A stretch of DNA of 64,000 bases, taken from assembly GCA_030272155.1 (NCBI GenBank), contig CP126203.1, positions 1,240,001 through 1,304,000 of the forward strand, written 5' to 3'. Made by a program: the position numbers and the translations under genes. Of the stretch, positions 24,059 to 46,223 are shown in pieces. This DNA is from Tetradesmus obliquus (Eukaryota; Chlorophyta; Chlorophyceae; Sphaeropleales; Scenedesmaceae). The notes under the pieces were generated by a model. That model was given only the letters and a program-made list of their open reading frames with translations. It was not told where the DNA came from and did not search any database. How positions within the stretch are numbered: the first letter of the stretch is position 1; each line of letters opens with the position of its first letter.

Positions 24059-26274
24059 ATGGCTGCAGGGTGGCTGTCCATGGTGCGCAAGCACCCTTTG
24101 GGATGGGAGAGCAACCGCAAGTCAACGGGCGCGCGGGTGGCGGCGGTGGTGGCGGTGCTCACGATGCTAGCCATCGCCGGCAGTCCAAAGGGTGCGGCAG
24201 GCTATTACAGAGTACACTTTCCTAAGCATGCTGCTCAAATCAAACAGGACCTGAATTCCTTCTGCATGACCCACTACAAGAACTTCAAGCAGTATGGCAC
24301 GGTGGCAACTCCCAAGCACAAGGGCAGACCCCCAAAAGTCCCAGATGACGTGGCATTAAAGGCCAGTGAAACATTCAAAGCTGGCAAGGTAGTCAAGGCC
24401 TACCCAAGTGCAGAAGCAAAGAAGAAAGTCGACGTGCATGTATGGTGGACATCAATCAAACTTGCTTGTCAGGAAAATGAGTACCTGGGTGGCCTATGCA
24501 GGAAGTACAACATCAGGCCCAAGCAACTGCTGAAGCGCATGAAAGCTGTTGACCCCAACCTGGTGCGCAGAAGAATAGATGTGAAGATGGACCTGACAGA
24601 CAAGCAGAAAGACAGGAGAAAGGCTGCAGCAGAGAGGCTCTACAAGATGTTCCAGGATGAGCCAGACTTGCTGAGCAGAATTTATTTTGTTGATGAGTGC
24701 AAACTCTGGATGTCCAACCTAGCAGGCGGCGCCATCAAGGTGTATTGCGATGCACATGATGCAAACGTACATGCTGTGCTACCATGCAAGTGGATGCGCA
24801 AGGGCCAGGACAACAAACCAGTCAAGCTACACTTTGTGTGCGCCGTCAACGCGGTGCACGGCGCTGTCTACTGCAAGTTCACCACCGGCACAACAGACAA
24901 CATTGACCACGTTGGCAACCCCAACACACCATACTATGTGAGTGTGTGCTGCTATTACTTAGATGCGCGCCATTGAAAGACATGCCAGCTGTTGCGTTCT
25001 GTGTACACACAACGTGGCAGTGCATCTCGCAGTGCCTCAGGGAAGGCGCGCTGCACACCGCGGCCTGCGCTGACCATAACAGCAGAGTAGCTTGGTGACA
25101 GCACAATGACACCACCCCCAGCAGCAAGCTGGAAACCAGTCTCCAGGGAATCCTGCCAGTCACTTTCACATGTGCGCACCCGCAGCACACTGCCGCCTGC
25201 TGGCAGGAACTTGGCATACGCAGCAGCACAGAAGGCAACGTCGCGCTGCAACAGCTTCTCTGTGCTGTTGTCATACATACCAGTGTCATGGCATGTCCCA
25301 TCTGCTTGAATCAGCACGCTGCGCTGCGCATGCAAGAAATCGACCCGGCCTCGCCACCACCCTACTGCCACTTGCGCGCACATGCTGTCACATATTCCCA
25401 ACCTGTACAGCTTGCGCATCAGCTGCTCCTCACTTGCAGGCATGTTGCGTGCGCCTGTGCCACCCACTTTAGGCATCAAACATGCACACTGCTTGCACTC
25501 CAGAGCTGCTTCAGTTGCGGCAGCGCGCGGCTCGCAGAACTTGAAGTGCTGCACACCTGGCAGGCAGCCCGTCATGGCCCAGTACAGTGGCCGCTTGCGT
25601 ATCCCCAAGCTGATGATCCTGGGCCTGCTTTTACCATCTGCCTCAAGCCTGATGAATGGGCGTCCCTTTTCATCCACTTGCACATTTAGCTGCGCTGCTG
25701 CTAACAAGGCTTTCCGCTGCCAACCCGGCAAAACCTGCACCTGCAGTTGAAGAGGCAGAAGAAGAAGAAGAACGTGAAGGCCAAGAGCATGACACAGCTG
25801 GAGTTTGTCCACTGCATGAAGGAGCTTGCAGAGAAGGCTAACCAACAGCAGCGCGCGCGCGGCACTACGCCGCTGTACATCTTCGACAACCCCAGTGTTC
25901 ATGTCGGGCAGGATGCCGCAGAGCTCCTAGCTGCAGTTGGCATCAGCCCAGAGCAGGTGCTGCAAATTGCACCCTACTCCCCAGACTTCAACCAGCCCAT
26001 TGAGCATGCATTCGGCAGCCTCAAGGCTAGCTTCCGCAACCATCTGTACAACACCTACCAGCTGACTGGTGCAGATGTATCACCGCGTGATCTGCAGCGG
26101 ACGCTGCGTGACATATTCATGAACATCACACCTGCCTCTGTCATGGCTGATGCACTGAGGCTGCCAGATTTGTGGGATGTGGTGCGCAGCAGGCTGGACA
26201 GGGTGTTTGTATGCCGTGACAACAAGCAGCGCACGGGTACGGCTGGCAACTGGCCTAGGGATGATCAGCGCTGA
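24059..26274 (+). CDS. DDE transposase (unit 6)
   Basis: Exons 24059-24937 and 25747-26274. Intact, 468 aa. This is the copy closest to the array border and the only one followed by single-copy DNA. Confidence 0.9.
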
Positions 26275-26462
26275 GCACGCTGCTGCTGCTGCTGCTGCAG
26301 GGCTTAGAATGTATATGGCTGCTGGCTGCACTCTAGACAGCTAGCAGCTGTCAGCAGGTCGTTGATTGACACTCCCTGCAAGCTCACCTTTCTGACAGCT
26401 CCTCTGCTGGTTGGGCTCCTGTGTGTGCGCACCGCACGGCGCCGGCGATGTGCTGGTGCCAT
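24955..26462 (-). CDS. Putative PD-(D/E)XK nuclease (unit 6)
   Basis: Exon 1 26462-26388 and exon 2 25740-24955 on the - strand. Intact, 286 aa. Confidence 0.68.
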
Positions 26463-28256
26463 GCTGTAGCTGGGTGGTTATGTCTCTGTTTTCAACTGTA
26501 TGCCAGCATGGACAGCCACAGGCATGATAAGTTGATAGATTGTTATCTGATAATAATTGTCAGATGGTGTATTGGTGCATAGACTGGCCCAGAGTGAAAA
26601 GCGCGCGCGCGTGGCAAGGCAGTTCTGCCAGGGCAGCAGTGCTGTTGATGGGCAGTTCACATGCAGGCGAGTTGAGCCAATGTGCGTGAATGATTGTACT
26701 TGTTACGGCTAAAATTAATTATTGTACGTGCTAACATGTGCTTCATGCAGCTCCAGCTACTGAACCACACGTTACTTGTCTCAACGGTTGCCCTACCAAG
26801 CAGGATGCTTTGATGTTGCTGCACTCTTGGCATTGTAATAACATCTATTCAAGTATTTAATTGAGCTGACGCACGGCAGGAGAAAGCTGTGTTTGAGTCA
26901 GGTAATCCGTGACGGGGAAGTGCTGCCGAATCAGCCACTCTCGATGCAGACAGCTGTCACGCTGCAAACTTATCCTCATACATAACAGCTGATTCTTACA
27001 TCTTACTGGGCCGAGAATTTTCTCCGGTGGGACGCCGGGCAGCCAGCCTGGTCACGGAGCCAGTGAGTCCAAGACACCTGTGCAGGCTATGCCAGCTCGA
27101 TCGTGCTGCGGCAGCAACAGCAGACAATTCGGATTGCTTTTAAAACGTCTTTCAAGACAAGGCTGTGCTCTGAATGTGCTTTTGTGAATTTAGCAGCAGC
27201 ACTGCATGACCACCAGGCTGCTGCTGCTGCTGTCTTGCCTGGCAAAGTGTGCATTCGAAAAACAGAGGCTACAGCAGGTGACAGCACCCTCCTCTGAGCT
27301 GCACTCTGCTGTCTGCTGCTGAATGTGCTGCTGGCCAGGCAGGTCCCAGCAATTGCAAACAACAGTAATGCAGGATTTGGGACAGCTGCACCACCAGCAG
27401 CAGTTGCAGCAGGCCTGCTATAACATAAAAAGGTGGGCAGGCATTTCATCAACTTTGCCCAGAAACAGCAGCAGCAGGATTGCAATGCAGGCTGAGAACT
27501 GCTGCAGCAAAGGAAGATGTGCATTTTTGCCTTCAGTGGGGTAGGGTACGAACCTAGCATCCCAGATATGAGACAAAGCCACATAGCACACAAACAGAAA
27601 GCCATGCTGGCACAGCAACCTGCTGCTTGTGGTAGGTACAGCAAGGCACAGCTGCTGAACCTGCTGCCTTGGTTTGCTTGCATGTCAGCTGTCCTGCAGG
27701 CACCTCACCTGCTTGCAGCGCCCGCTCCAAACTGCTAGTTTTTTTCAGCTCCAGAATTCAGCGTGATCACACAAGATGAATGTCTGCAGGAGAGTGCGTG
27801 GACTGGCAGCACTCAACCAACTGTGCTCAACCACCCTAGCTGCACACGCGCAGCAGCTGCCTGTAATGCTGAAACGTTGATCGGTGATAAGCAACAAGAT
27901 TAGCAGCAGCAGCACAGCGCACAACGTACAGGGCCAGACAGCAGACCGCAACAACAGCGGCAGGGCACTTGGCACACCACAGCTGCAGAGCCCGATCAGC
28001 CAGCAGGTGCTGCCCAGAAGTAGAAACGGTTACATAAATACATATGTGCAGGCAGCAGCGCCCTATAGCAGCAGAAAGCAGCAGATAACAGACCCGCGAA
28101 AATTCAAAGAGTCGGGGCGCAGCAGGTGGTTTGCAAGCACTTTACTCAAGTTACACAGCACCCCATATAGTGGCTCAATTTGATTTAGATTCGTTGTTGA
28201 AAGTTGCATTTAATGAGTATGCTGCCTTTGCGCTACTTTCGTACCAGTGCCTAGTG
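26463..28256. other. Non-coding tail of the last unit
   Basis: Same sequence as the tails between earlier units, stopping 109 bp before the place where the next transposase ATG would fall. No gene recognised. Confidence 0.6.
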
Positions 28257-28695
28257 TAAAGCAAGACCTCTTACGGATGACTGTGTGTACACGGTGCTCC
28301 GGGACTTGAGCCCGTGCACCGGGAATACAGCAACGCTCAATGCACTTGACAACCATTTTCCAATGCGGATGGAAATAGGTCTGCTGACCAACAGCAATAG
28401 CCCGCGACCGTAATTGCTCTTTCGACTGCCTTGACCCGGTATGCAGTCAGCCATTGCGTCTACGCACCTTCGTGCATCCTCAATCTTGTATCAAACCATC
28501 GGATGTCGAATGACAGAATGCGCAGTCCCAGCCCAGTGTCACTGCGATCACCCAGCTTGGCTGCTGCTGTTCACGCACAGACGGGCCGGAGATTTAGCCT
28601 TCATGTTAGCAGCTAGCGACGCTTTCGATCATCACAATCAAACCATTCTACTTGTCTGCATCTGTTCTGTGCAGGTACCTTGAAGCAGTACACCA
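28257..28695 (+). other. Single-copy DNA between the array and the first host gene
   Basis: These 439 bp must hold the promoter and 5' UTR of the gene starting at 28696, unless transcription starts inside the array. A TCTGTGCAG at 28668-28676 could be the acceptor of a 5'-UTR intron. No clear TATA box and no open frame with a recognisable product are seen. Confidence 0.5.
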
Positions 28696-38930
<10,235 letters not shown>

Positions 38931-41895
38931 GCAATTGAAATGAGGCTGTGGCGCTGAGGTGTTATTATGCTGAGCACTTGCTGTGGTGCCCACATGCTCA
39001 GCATTTGAAGTGAGACTGTCATGCCCAAATGCTGAGCATCTTGAATGACACGCTGTGGCGCCCCGAGGTGCCCAGGCACTGAGGATGAGAATGCGCAACT
39101 GACTGCTATGCGTCCGCAGGGTGAATCGTTTGGTGCAAATAGCGTAAAGTAACGCACGAACTTGCCTAGTATATGGTGGGGTGGTTGTCACCAGCATTAC
39201 GCGGCCGCTGTGGTTTCTGTTTCACGTTGTTTCTCCAACAACAGATGAGCAGCGTTGTCTGTGTCTGACTGTTTTGAGTCAGCTGCAGACGCCACGTTCA
39301 CAGTTTGAACGCACATGCAGTGGCTGCAGCCCATTTTATTTGCACCATTTGCGCGTATACTGTTATGATATGTACATATCACCAGATATGAAGAGTTCGG
39401 GCGTCTGAGCAACTGCCGCAGCAGGGCCTGAGTGGAAGGGCTTCATTCAATCTGTGCAGGATGATCGTCTGACATGTCACAGCAGCAGTGGCAGCCTTTG
39501 TGCATTTGCAGTACATGCCACTTTGATGGCTCAACCAAAAAGCGGCCCTGTCACTGTCAGGTCGAGCTTCAATCGATGTGTGGCAGCAGCGCTGGCAGCA
39601 TACCATGCTGATGGTTGCTCTGTTGCTGTCAGGTCCAGTATCATTTGATGTGTGGCAGCAGCCCCCGCACCAGTTGCACAAGTTTCAGTGCAGACGTTGA
39701 TGTTGGTTGCCCTACTGCTGTCTGAATGAGCTGCGCTGCACCGTGCTGTCGATTTGAGCCCCACCGCACCGCACCAGCTATGTTGCTCTGCTGTGGTGCA
39801 CCGTTTCCTTATTGTACTCGACTGCTTGCTGCCGTGTAGTGCGGTATGGTTGATGTCGTGCTGTGGTTGTGCTGTTGCGCACAGCCGCTCTGAATTCACC
39901 TGCATGATGAGCAGCAGTGACCACCGCGGCTGCTGCTGCCTGCCTGCACGTCGGGTTCCCTGCTGCATTCAGTGCTGTAAGGCTGATGTGTTGCGGTTGC
40001 GCGCAGCCGCTGTCAAGTCACCTGCATCAATGAGCAGCAGTGACTGCCGCGGCGGCTGCTGCCTGCCTGCATGTCAGGTTCATTGCTGCATCCAGTGCTG
40101 TAAGGCTGATGTGTTGCGGTTGCGCGCAGCCGCTGTCAATTCACCTGCATCATTGAGCAGTGACTGCCGCGGCGGCTGCTGCCTGCCTGCACGTCGGGTT
40201 CACTGCTGCATCCAGCAGGCGAGCTCCAGTCTAACGAGCATATTTAACAATGCGTCACATCGCACCTTGGAATCACTTTGTGCCTATATGTCAGTGTCTT
40301 CTTGACTGCAGCCGTCCTTGCATTCAGGCCCCAGCAAACAAAGCACGAGCACTGCAAATGCGGCTCGCTGCAGTCAGCTGCTGCGTTTGTTGCTGCAGCT
40401 GCGGCGCTGTTTGGCACGGAGTTGCATTGATGGTTGTATATACAGCACAGCCTTCCTGGTGCTGCTGCTGCTGCTACTGCTGTTGCAGCTGTTGCTGCTG
40501 TTTTTACTGTTCCTGCTGTTGCATTATGCCAGGTGTGTGACTCAGACCGCATCTATGGGCGCATGATGCGCAATGGCAGTCTCTATGAATGCACGACTGT
40601 TTGATCCTGCACGCTTGTATGGCTTGGTTCCCCCTGAGTGTTGGTGCCCTCAGCTGAAGCCTGGTCTCCCCGATGCTTTGTGTACATATTTGATTCGGCT
40701 CTGCAGCTTGTTTCCCTGCATTCCTGGATTCCAGCTTAACGGGAGCAGCATGATGTTTTGCGTTTTATGCGCAAACAGCACGGCCTGGCAGCTGCCAGGA
40801 AAGATGCATCCAGCAATCAGGTGGCGTCACTTGCTGCTGTGTGACACAATACACAGGGCGCCAGAACGCTGGCCATGCAGTGCCAAACAATACATTATGT
40901 TACGTTATGTTCAAACAATGGTCAACATATTTGGGCCTGGAATGTTACTCTGAAGAGTGTTACTAGCACGTTATTTACTGCGTGGGACCTGTTGGGGTTT
41001 GAGGAGAGGTTTGAGGCCTCCATGCATGGTCGTTCCGCTACTTATGAATTTGGTCTGAGTTCTATTGATTTGCATGTGCTGCGTATTCAAATGACAATGA
41101 ACATTGCCCTGAACATGCATGCCGTGACTGTTGTGGCGTCTGCCATTAGCTGCACTTGCCGTTGATGACATTACCGTGCTGCGGCTTCTTACTACCGTGT
41201 TAGAGTTACCAAATGTGCACATATGGTACGGGGTAGTGGTGTGTGCCGCGCTGCTGAGGCGCCAGGCAGTTAGGCCAATTGCACAGCCACTCTGCGCTTT
41301 TGTTTTTTCCGGCTGGTGTCGGGTACTGCAGATGCTGTCTGGTGTGGATGGCTGTTACTGCTGCACCATGCCATGGTGAAGCCTGGCTGCTGTTGACAGA
41401 GAGTTTGCATATGGCATGTAAGCATGTCAGTATGCGGTGCAGCCGTAACAGCAATCATTCACGCTGGTGAGATGAACGCCATGAACACATTCACGACGGG
41501 AACACAGCCCGTTTTTGAGCCAGTCATTGAACCGTCATGGTTCCAGTGAACATGCCGCAGTAGCAGTCAAAGTGACAGCGTCACTGTCAGGCTGACAGTC
41601 AAGGTAACTGTGTCCAGCCTAAGGGGCAGCTGCAGGGTGACCGAATCAAGTTTACAACTTTCTAAGCCCTTCAGCTCGTTGCTTGTGAGCAACCTAGCAC
41701 AGTGTGACCGGCTGTTGACAGCTGTAAACAGCAACATGCGAATCCAGCTGCCCCACCTCAGCAGTTGAGCCGTGTATCGCCAACGCGAGCTTATTCAACG
41801 AATATCTTCTTCCAAAAAGAACCGTCGCTGTCTGTATTTTGCTCTGACATCAGTTGGCACAGCGGGCGAGGCCGCACTTTTCGGAACCAGCAGGC
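38931..41895. other. Intergenic region with short tandem repeats
   Basis: No gene recognised. 38905-39060 repeats, imperfectly, the stop-codon region of the upstream gene (GTGGTGCCC, ATGCTGAGCA). Around 39550-39660 a segment ending GATGTGTGGCAGCAGC is present twice. 39890-40215 holds three copies of a unit of about 122 bp. The open frame 39754-40305 merely reads through this repeat. The last few hundred bases must contain the helicase promoter; no motif stands out. Confidence 0.6.
39890..40215 (+). repeat. Intergenic tandem repeat, about 122 bp, three copies
   Basis: CACCTGCAT followed by GAGCAG(CAG)TGAC occurs at 39897, 40019 and 40142, with similar sequence between. The period is close to that of the exon echoes although no exon is nearby. 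Confidence 0.8.
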
Positions 41896-43005
41896 ATGGC
41901 GGGCCTGCGCCCGTTCAGCGAGCTGAAATGCATCAGTAAGCAGACTTTAGAGGTTATAGATTCGCTGGGGTTTAAAACGGCTACGCCAGTGCAGGAGGCA
42001 ACCATCCCTCTCTTCTGCGGCAACAAGGACGTAGCAGTAGATGCTAGCACAGGCAGTGGCAAGACGCTGGCGTTTGTTATACCGGTAATAGAAAAGTTGA
42101 GGAGGCTGGATGAGAAGCTGAAGCCGCACCAAGTGAGACCAGTAGCGGACTAGGGCTATTACTGCTGCCAGCACTGCTGCTGCCGCTGCTGCTGCCAGCA
42201 TTGGCGCTGCTGCTGCTCATATTGCATCACCTAGTTGGCGGTGCTATATTTCAAACTGCTCACTTGCAGCAACAATTCACTTGCAAAGCTGTGCAGCTGG
42301 CAAGTGCAGCGACGCAGTCACACACATGTCTGCCATGCATACCTCTGGCCTGCCCATGCATCATGCTACACAGCAAAAGGACAATCCTGCAGGTTATATT
42401 GATGCATACATGCCTGTTGATTTCTGCACTGCTACCTGTTTTCATGAACGCCATCTCATGCTGTTGGCATTGCTCAATTGTGCCACCTCATGTGCTCTTC
42501 AGCTGGGTGCTGTCATCGTGTCACCCACACGCGAGCTGGCCAAGAAGAACATGCCGTTTGCTAATGTATCTTTTGGTGCGGTTGTGCCCTGATTGCCCTG
42601 CATCTGCTGCAGCTGGGTGCTGTCATCGTGTCACCCACACGCGAGCTGGCCAAGCAGATCCACGCAGTGGCAGCACCCTTTGTGGCCAGCGTGCCGTGGC
42701 TGTCATCACTGCTGCTGGTGGGAGGCACGTGAGTGTTAGGATTTGAAGATATGCCAGCAGCAGCAGCAGCACCAGAAGCAGTGGCGGCAGCAGCAGCATC
42801 AGTGGCGGTGCAGTTTGTGGCCAGCGTGCCCTGGCTGTCATCGCTGCTGCTGGTGGGAGGCACGTGAGTGTTTTTGGGTTAAGAATATCGCCGCAGCAGC
42901 AGCAGCAGCAGCAGCAGTGGCGGTGCAGTTTGTGGCCAGCGTGCCATGGCAGCCATCCCTGCTGCTGGTGCGAGGCACGTGGGTGTTATATTTGGCAGCG
43001 ACAGC

Positions 43006-43050
<45 letters not shown>

Positions 43051-43401
43051 GGCAGCACTTGTCGTGGCTAGCGTGCCGTGGCTGTCATCACTGCTGCTGG
43101 TGGGAGGCACGTGAGTGTTATCTTTGGCAGCGGCAGCTCCAGCAGGGGCAGCAGCAGCAGTTGAGGCGGCAGGACTCTTGGCCACTAGGCAGGAGCTATA
43201 GTACTGTTGTAGAAGCTGTTACATGCAGCTGCTTTGGACTTGTCAACAGGCAGCAGCAGCAGCAGCAGCAGCAGCGGCAGCAGCCAAGCCATTGCCACAG
43301 TAAGCAATAGTGACGGCTGGCAGCAGCTGCTTCCTTTTGTTGACCTTCTTCATTGACCTTGTTGGTGTTTGTTTTACTGCTGCTGCTGCTGCTGCTGCTG
43401 C

Positions 43402-43449
<48 letters not shown>

Positions 43450-44127
43450 AGTGACCCTGCCGAGGACGTTGCTGCCTTCAAAGCTGCTGGTGGCAACATT
43501 CTTGTGGGCACACCCGGGCGGCTGCATGACGTGATGAAGCGGCTAGGGACAGCGCTGGACACACGCAAATTGGAAGTGCTGGTGAGTTGAAATGTTTGTC
43601 TGTGTTGTTCCTGTGCTGCTGCTGCTACTGCCAGTTGTGGTGTGATGGTGTAAGTGAAGCACGTGCTGTGGTTAGTAGCTTAGCAGCTGGGTTGTCAGCA
43701 GTGGTGGCAACGTGCTTGTGGGCACACCCGGGCGGCTGCATGATGTATGAAGCGGCTAGGGACAGCGCTGAACACACAAGCTGGAAGTGCTGGTGAGCTT
43801 ACCCCTAAACCTTGCAGACTTGCTAGTCATGAAGCTTTGCTCAGCCAGCTGTGCAGTCTTGCCCAGGCAAACCTGCGGAGCTGCTGGCGAGCTGTGCTGT
43901 AACCTCTGCCCTGTGCTGCTTTGTGAGAGAGGATAGTTACTGTGGGTCCTGGCACCATCTTGGATGAGCCACAACAAGCTGAACACAAGGTCTGAGACCA
44001 GAAAAGGAGAGTGAGCACCGTAAAACACAATGCACACCCTTGAGGCACATCTCTCATTTTATGGTTCAAGCTGGTGCTGTCGGCTGTGAGGCTGTGGGGC
44101 CAGTGCCATGTGACATGTTGACTCACC

Positions 44128-44176
<49 letters not shown>

Positions 44177-44245
44177 AGGTGCTGGATGAAGCAGACCGGC
44201 TGCTGGACATGGGGTTCAGGGTGCAGCTGGGCATGGTGACTCACC

Positions 44246-44277
<32 letters not shown>

Positions 44278-46172
44278 ATTGCGGCCGCAGGTGTTGGACG
44301 AGGCAGATCGGCTGCTGGACATGGGGTTCAGGGTGCAGCTGGACGCCATCATGGCTCGCCTGCCCAAGCAGCGGCGCACTGGGCTGTTCAGCGCAACGCA
44401 GACGGTGAGTGAGACTGTGGGATATAGGAGTGGGTGCGGGCGTCAAGCAGCAGCAGCCACTGGCACTGGTTCTGGTCCTGGTGACAGCAGCCGCAGCAGG
44501 TACGCAGCCACATGAGCAGTAAGAGGAGCGGCAGAATGACATGAATGGTGGGGTCATGGGTGAAGCTGGACATCAAAAATTGGCTGTCTGCCTAAGCAGC
44601 GGCGAACGGGGCTGTTCAGCGCCACACAGCCAGTGAGGTTGTGTTTTGAGGCGGTTGCAGGGGAGACGGTTGAGCAGCAGCAGCTTGCGACTATGCTGGC
44701 GGCAGCAGCAAAGCAAGGCACTGATGTTGGGGCAAGGCTGGGAGGCGAGAGTAATTGCCACAGCAAACTGACAGTGACACAGCAGCAACAGCAGCAGCAG
44801 CAGCAATGCCAGCAGCAGAGTGTGTCTGCTGTGCTGATCAGCATATAGGCAAGTGCCTGCTTGTCACCTGCCGCCGCCGCTGCTGCTGCTGCCCTGCAGG
44901 AAGCGGTTGAGGCGCTTGCCCGCGCAGGCCTGCGGAACCCCGTCAAAGTGGCAGTAGCAGTCACAGCAGCGCCAGCAGCAGCAGCAGCAGCGGACAACAG
45001 CTTCGGCAAGAAGCGGAAGCGGCAGCAGGATGGGGAGCAGCAGCAGGGTGGCGCAGCAGCAGCAGCAGGCGGTGCAGCGCTAGAGCAGAAGACTCCTACC
45101 AGCTTGTCACTGGAGTACATCATGGTCAGCGTGGAACAGAAGCTGCCGCAGCTGGTGAGGAGGGTTCAGGTTTGAGCGTATTTCTTGTTTTTGTTGGTGG
45201 TGAGAGTGCTGTCTGTGTTCACTGCGCCGCTGACTTACATCATGGTCAGCGTGGAACAGAAGCTGCCGCAGCTGGTGAGGTTCAAGGTTCAGGGTGATGG
45301 GGTTAACCCTGTTGTTGGGGTGTTTCCTGGTTGCTAGTGGTGGGTGTGCTGTTAGCGTTCACATGTTCTGCTGTTGTGCAGCATGGTCAGCGTGGTGCTG
45401 TCGCAGCTCGTGACCTGCACCCTTATAAAAAGCTGTATGTCCCACTCATGCTTTACTTTATGCTGTGCCGCAGGTTGCATTTCTGGATGCGCACCGCGAC
45501 TCCAAGGTGATCGTGTACTTCCTGACCTGCGCCTGCGTCGAGCACCACGCACTGCTGCTGAAGCGGCTGCCGCAGCTGAAGGGCCTGCAGGTGCAGGCGC
45601 TGCACGGCAAGCTCAAGCAGGTGCGGCACTCTTGAGAATACATGCTATTCTGCAGTGCGATTCACAGTGCTGCAGTGATCATGAGCGATGGAAATTGGTA
45701 AACAGATGGCAGTGGCCCTAGCAGTGAAAGTTGCAGGCATGGCAGCATGCCTTGCAGTAGGCTAATTGGCCAGGGCGGTCCAGAGGGTGCTGCCACAGCT
45801 AGGGGGCTGCAGGTGCAGGCGCTGCACGGCAAGCTCAAGCAGGTGGTTTTGACATGTTGTTTAGACATCTAGTATCATGTGTGCAAAATGAGGCCGCAGA
45901 AGCCTAGAAGCAAGCACTCCAAGTAGTTACACTGATGGCAGGCGTGGGCATGGAAGCAACCATTATAGCCAATTGGTTGGCCTGGGATGTGCAGTGGTGA
46001 TTGCCGGCATTGAGAGAGCAGCACGCCTGAGCTTGCATGGCAACTGCTGCTGCTGCTGCTGCTGCTGCCGCCGCCGCAGCAGGTGGCGCGTGATGCCATG
46101 CGGTTCAGCGGGCCTCTCAGCGGCGTGCTGCTGTGCACGGTTCTCCTCTTCAGCAAACCCACAACACCTCAT

Positions 46173-46223
<51 letters not shown>

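Larger units (their letters stand above)
1..28256. repeat. Head-to-tail tandem array of a 4307-bp unit
   Basis: The same 4307-bp sequence recurs without spacer from the left edge of the window to 28256, where it stops abruptly and single-copy DNA begins. Six complete units and the last 2414 bp of another are present. The only substitution I noticed is T at 1955 against C at the equivalent position of the next copies (6262, 10569 and so on). Each unit encodes a transposase and, antisense to it, a nuclease-like protein. The left end of the array lies outside the window. Recent amplification or continuing homogenisation is inferred from the near identity. Confidence 0.97.
23950..28256 (+). mobile_element. 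Array unit 6, complete, at the right border
   Basis: The last unit ends with CCTAGTG at 28256 and is followed by TAAAGCAAG, which is not part of the repeat. The base pair after the end is TA, the target dinucleotide of Tc1/mariner elements, but the left flank is out of view, so a target-site duplication cannot be tested. Confidence 0.85.

Noticed and set aside
28240-28256. CACTA-type transposon end (TAGTG at the array border)
   Set aside because: No CACTA at the opposite end of the unit, and the encoded transposase is of the Tc1/mariner/IS630 kind, not an EnSpm/CACTA enzyme.
39754-40305. 183-aa + strand frame in the intergenic region
   Set aside because: It reads through the 122-bp tandem repeat. 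The translation is repetitive and Cys-rich with no recognisable domain.
42864-43049. Poly-Gln, poly-Ala and poly-Leu frames over CAG/CTG tracts throughout the window
   Set aside because: Trinucleotide runs are open in several frames on both strands. None has an independent start, conserved sequence or splice context.
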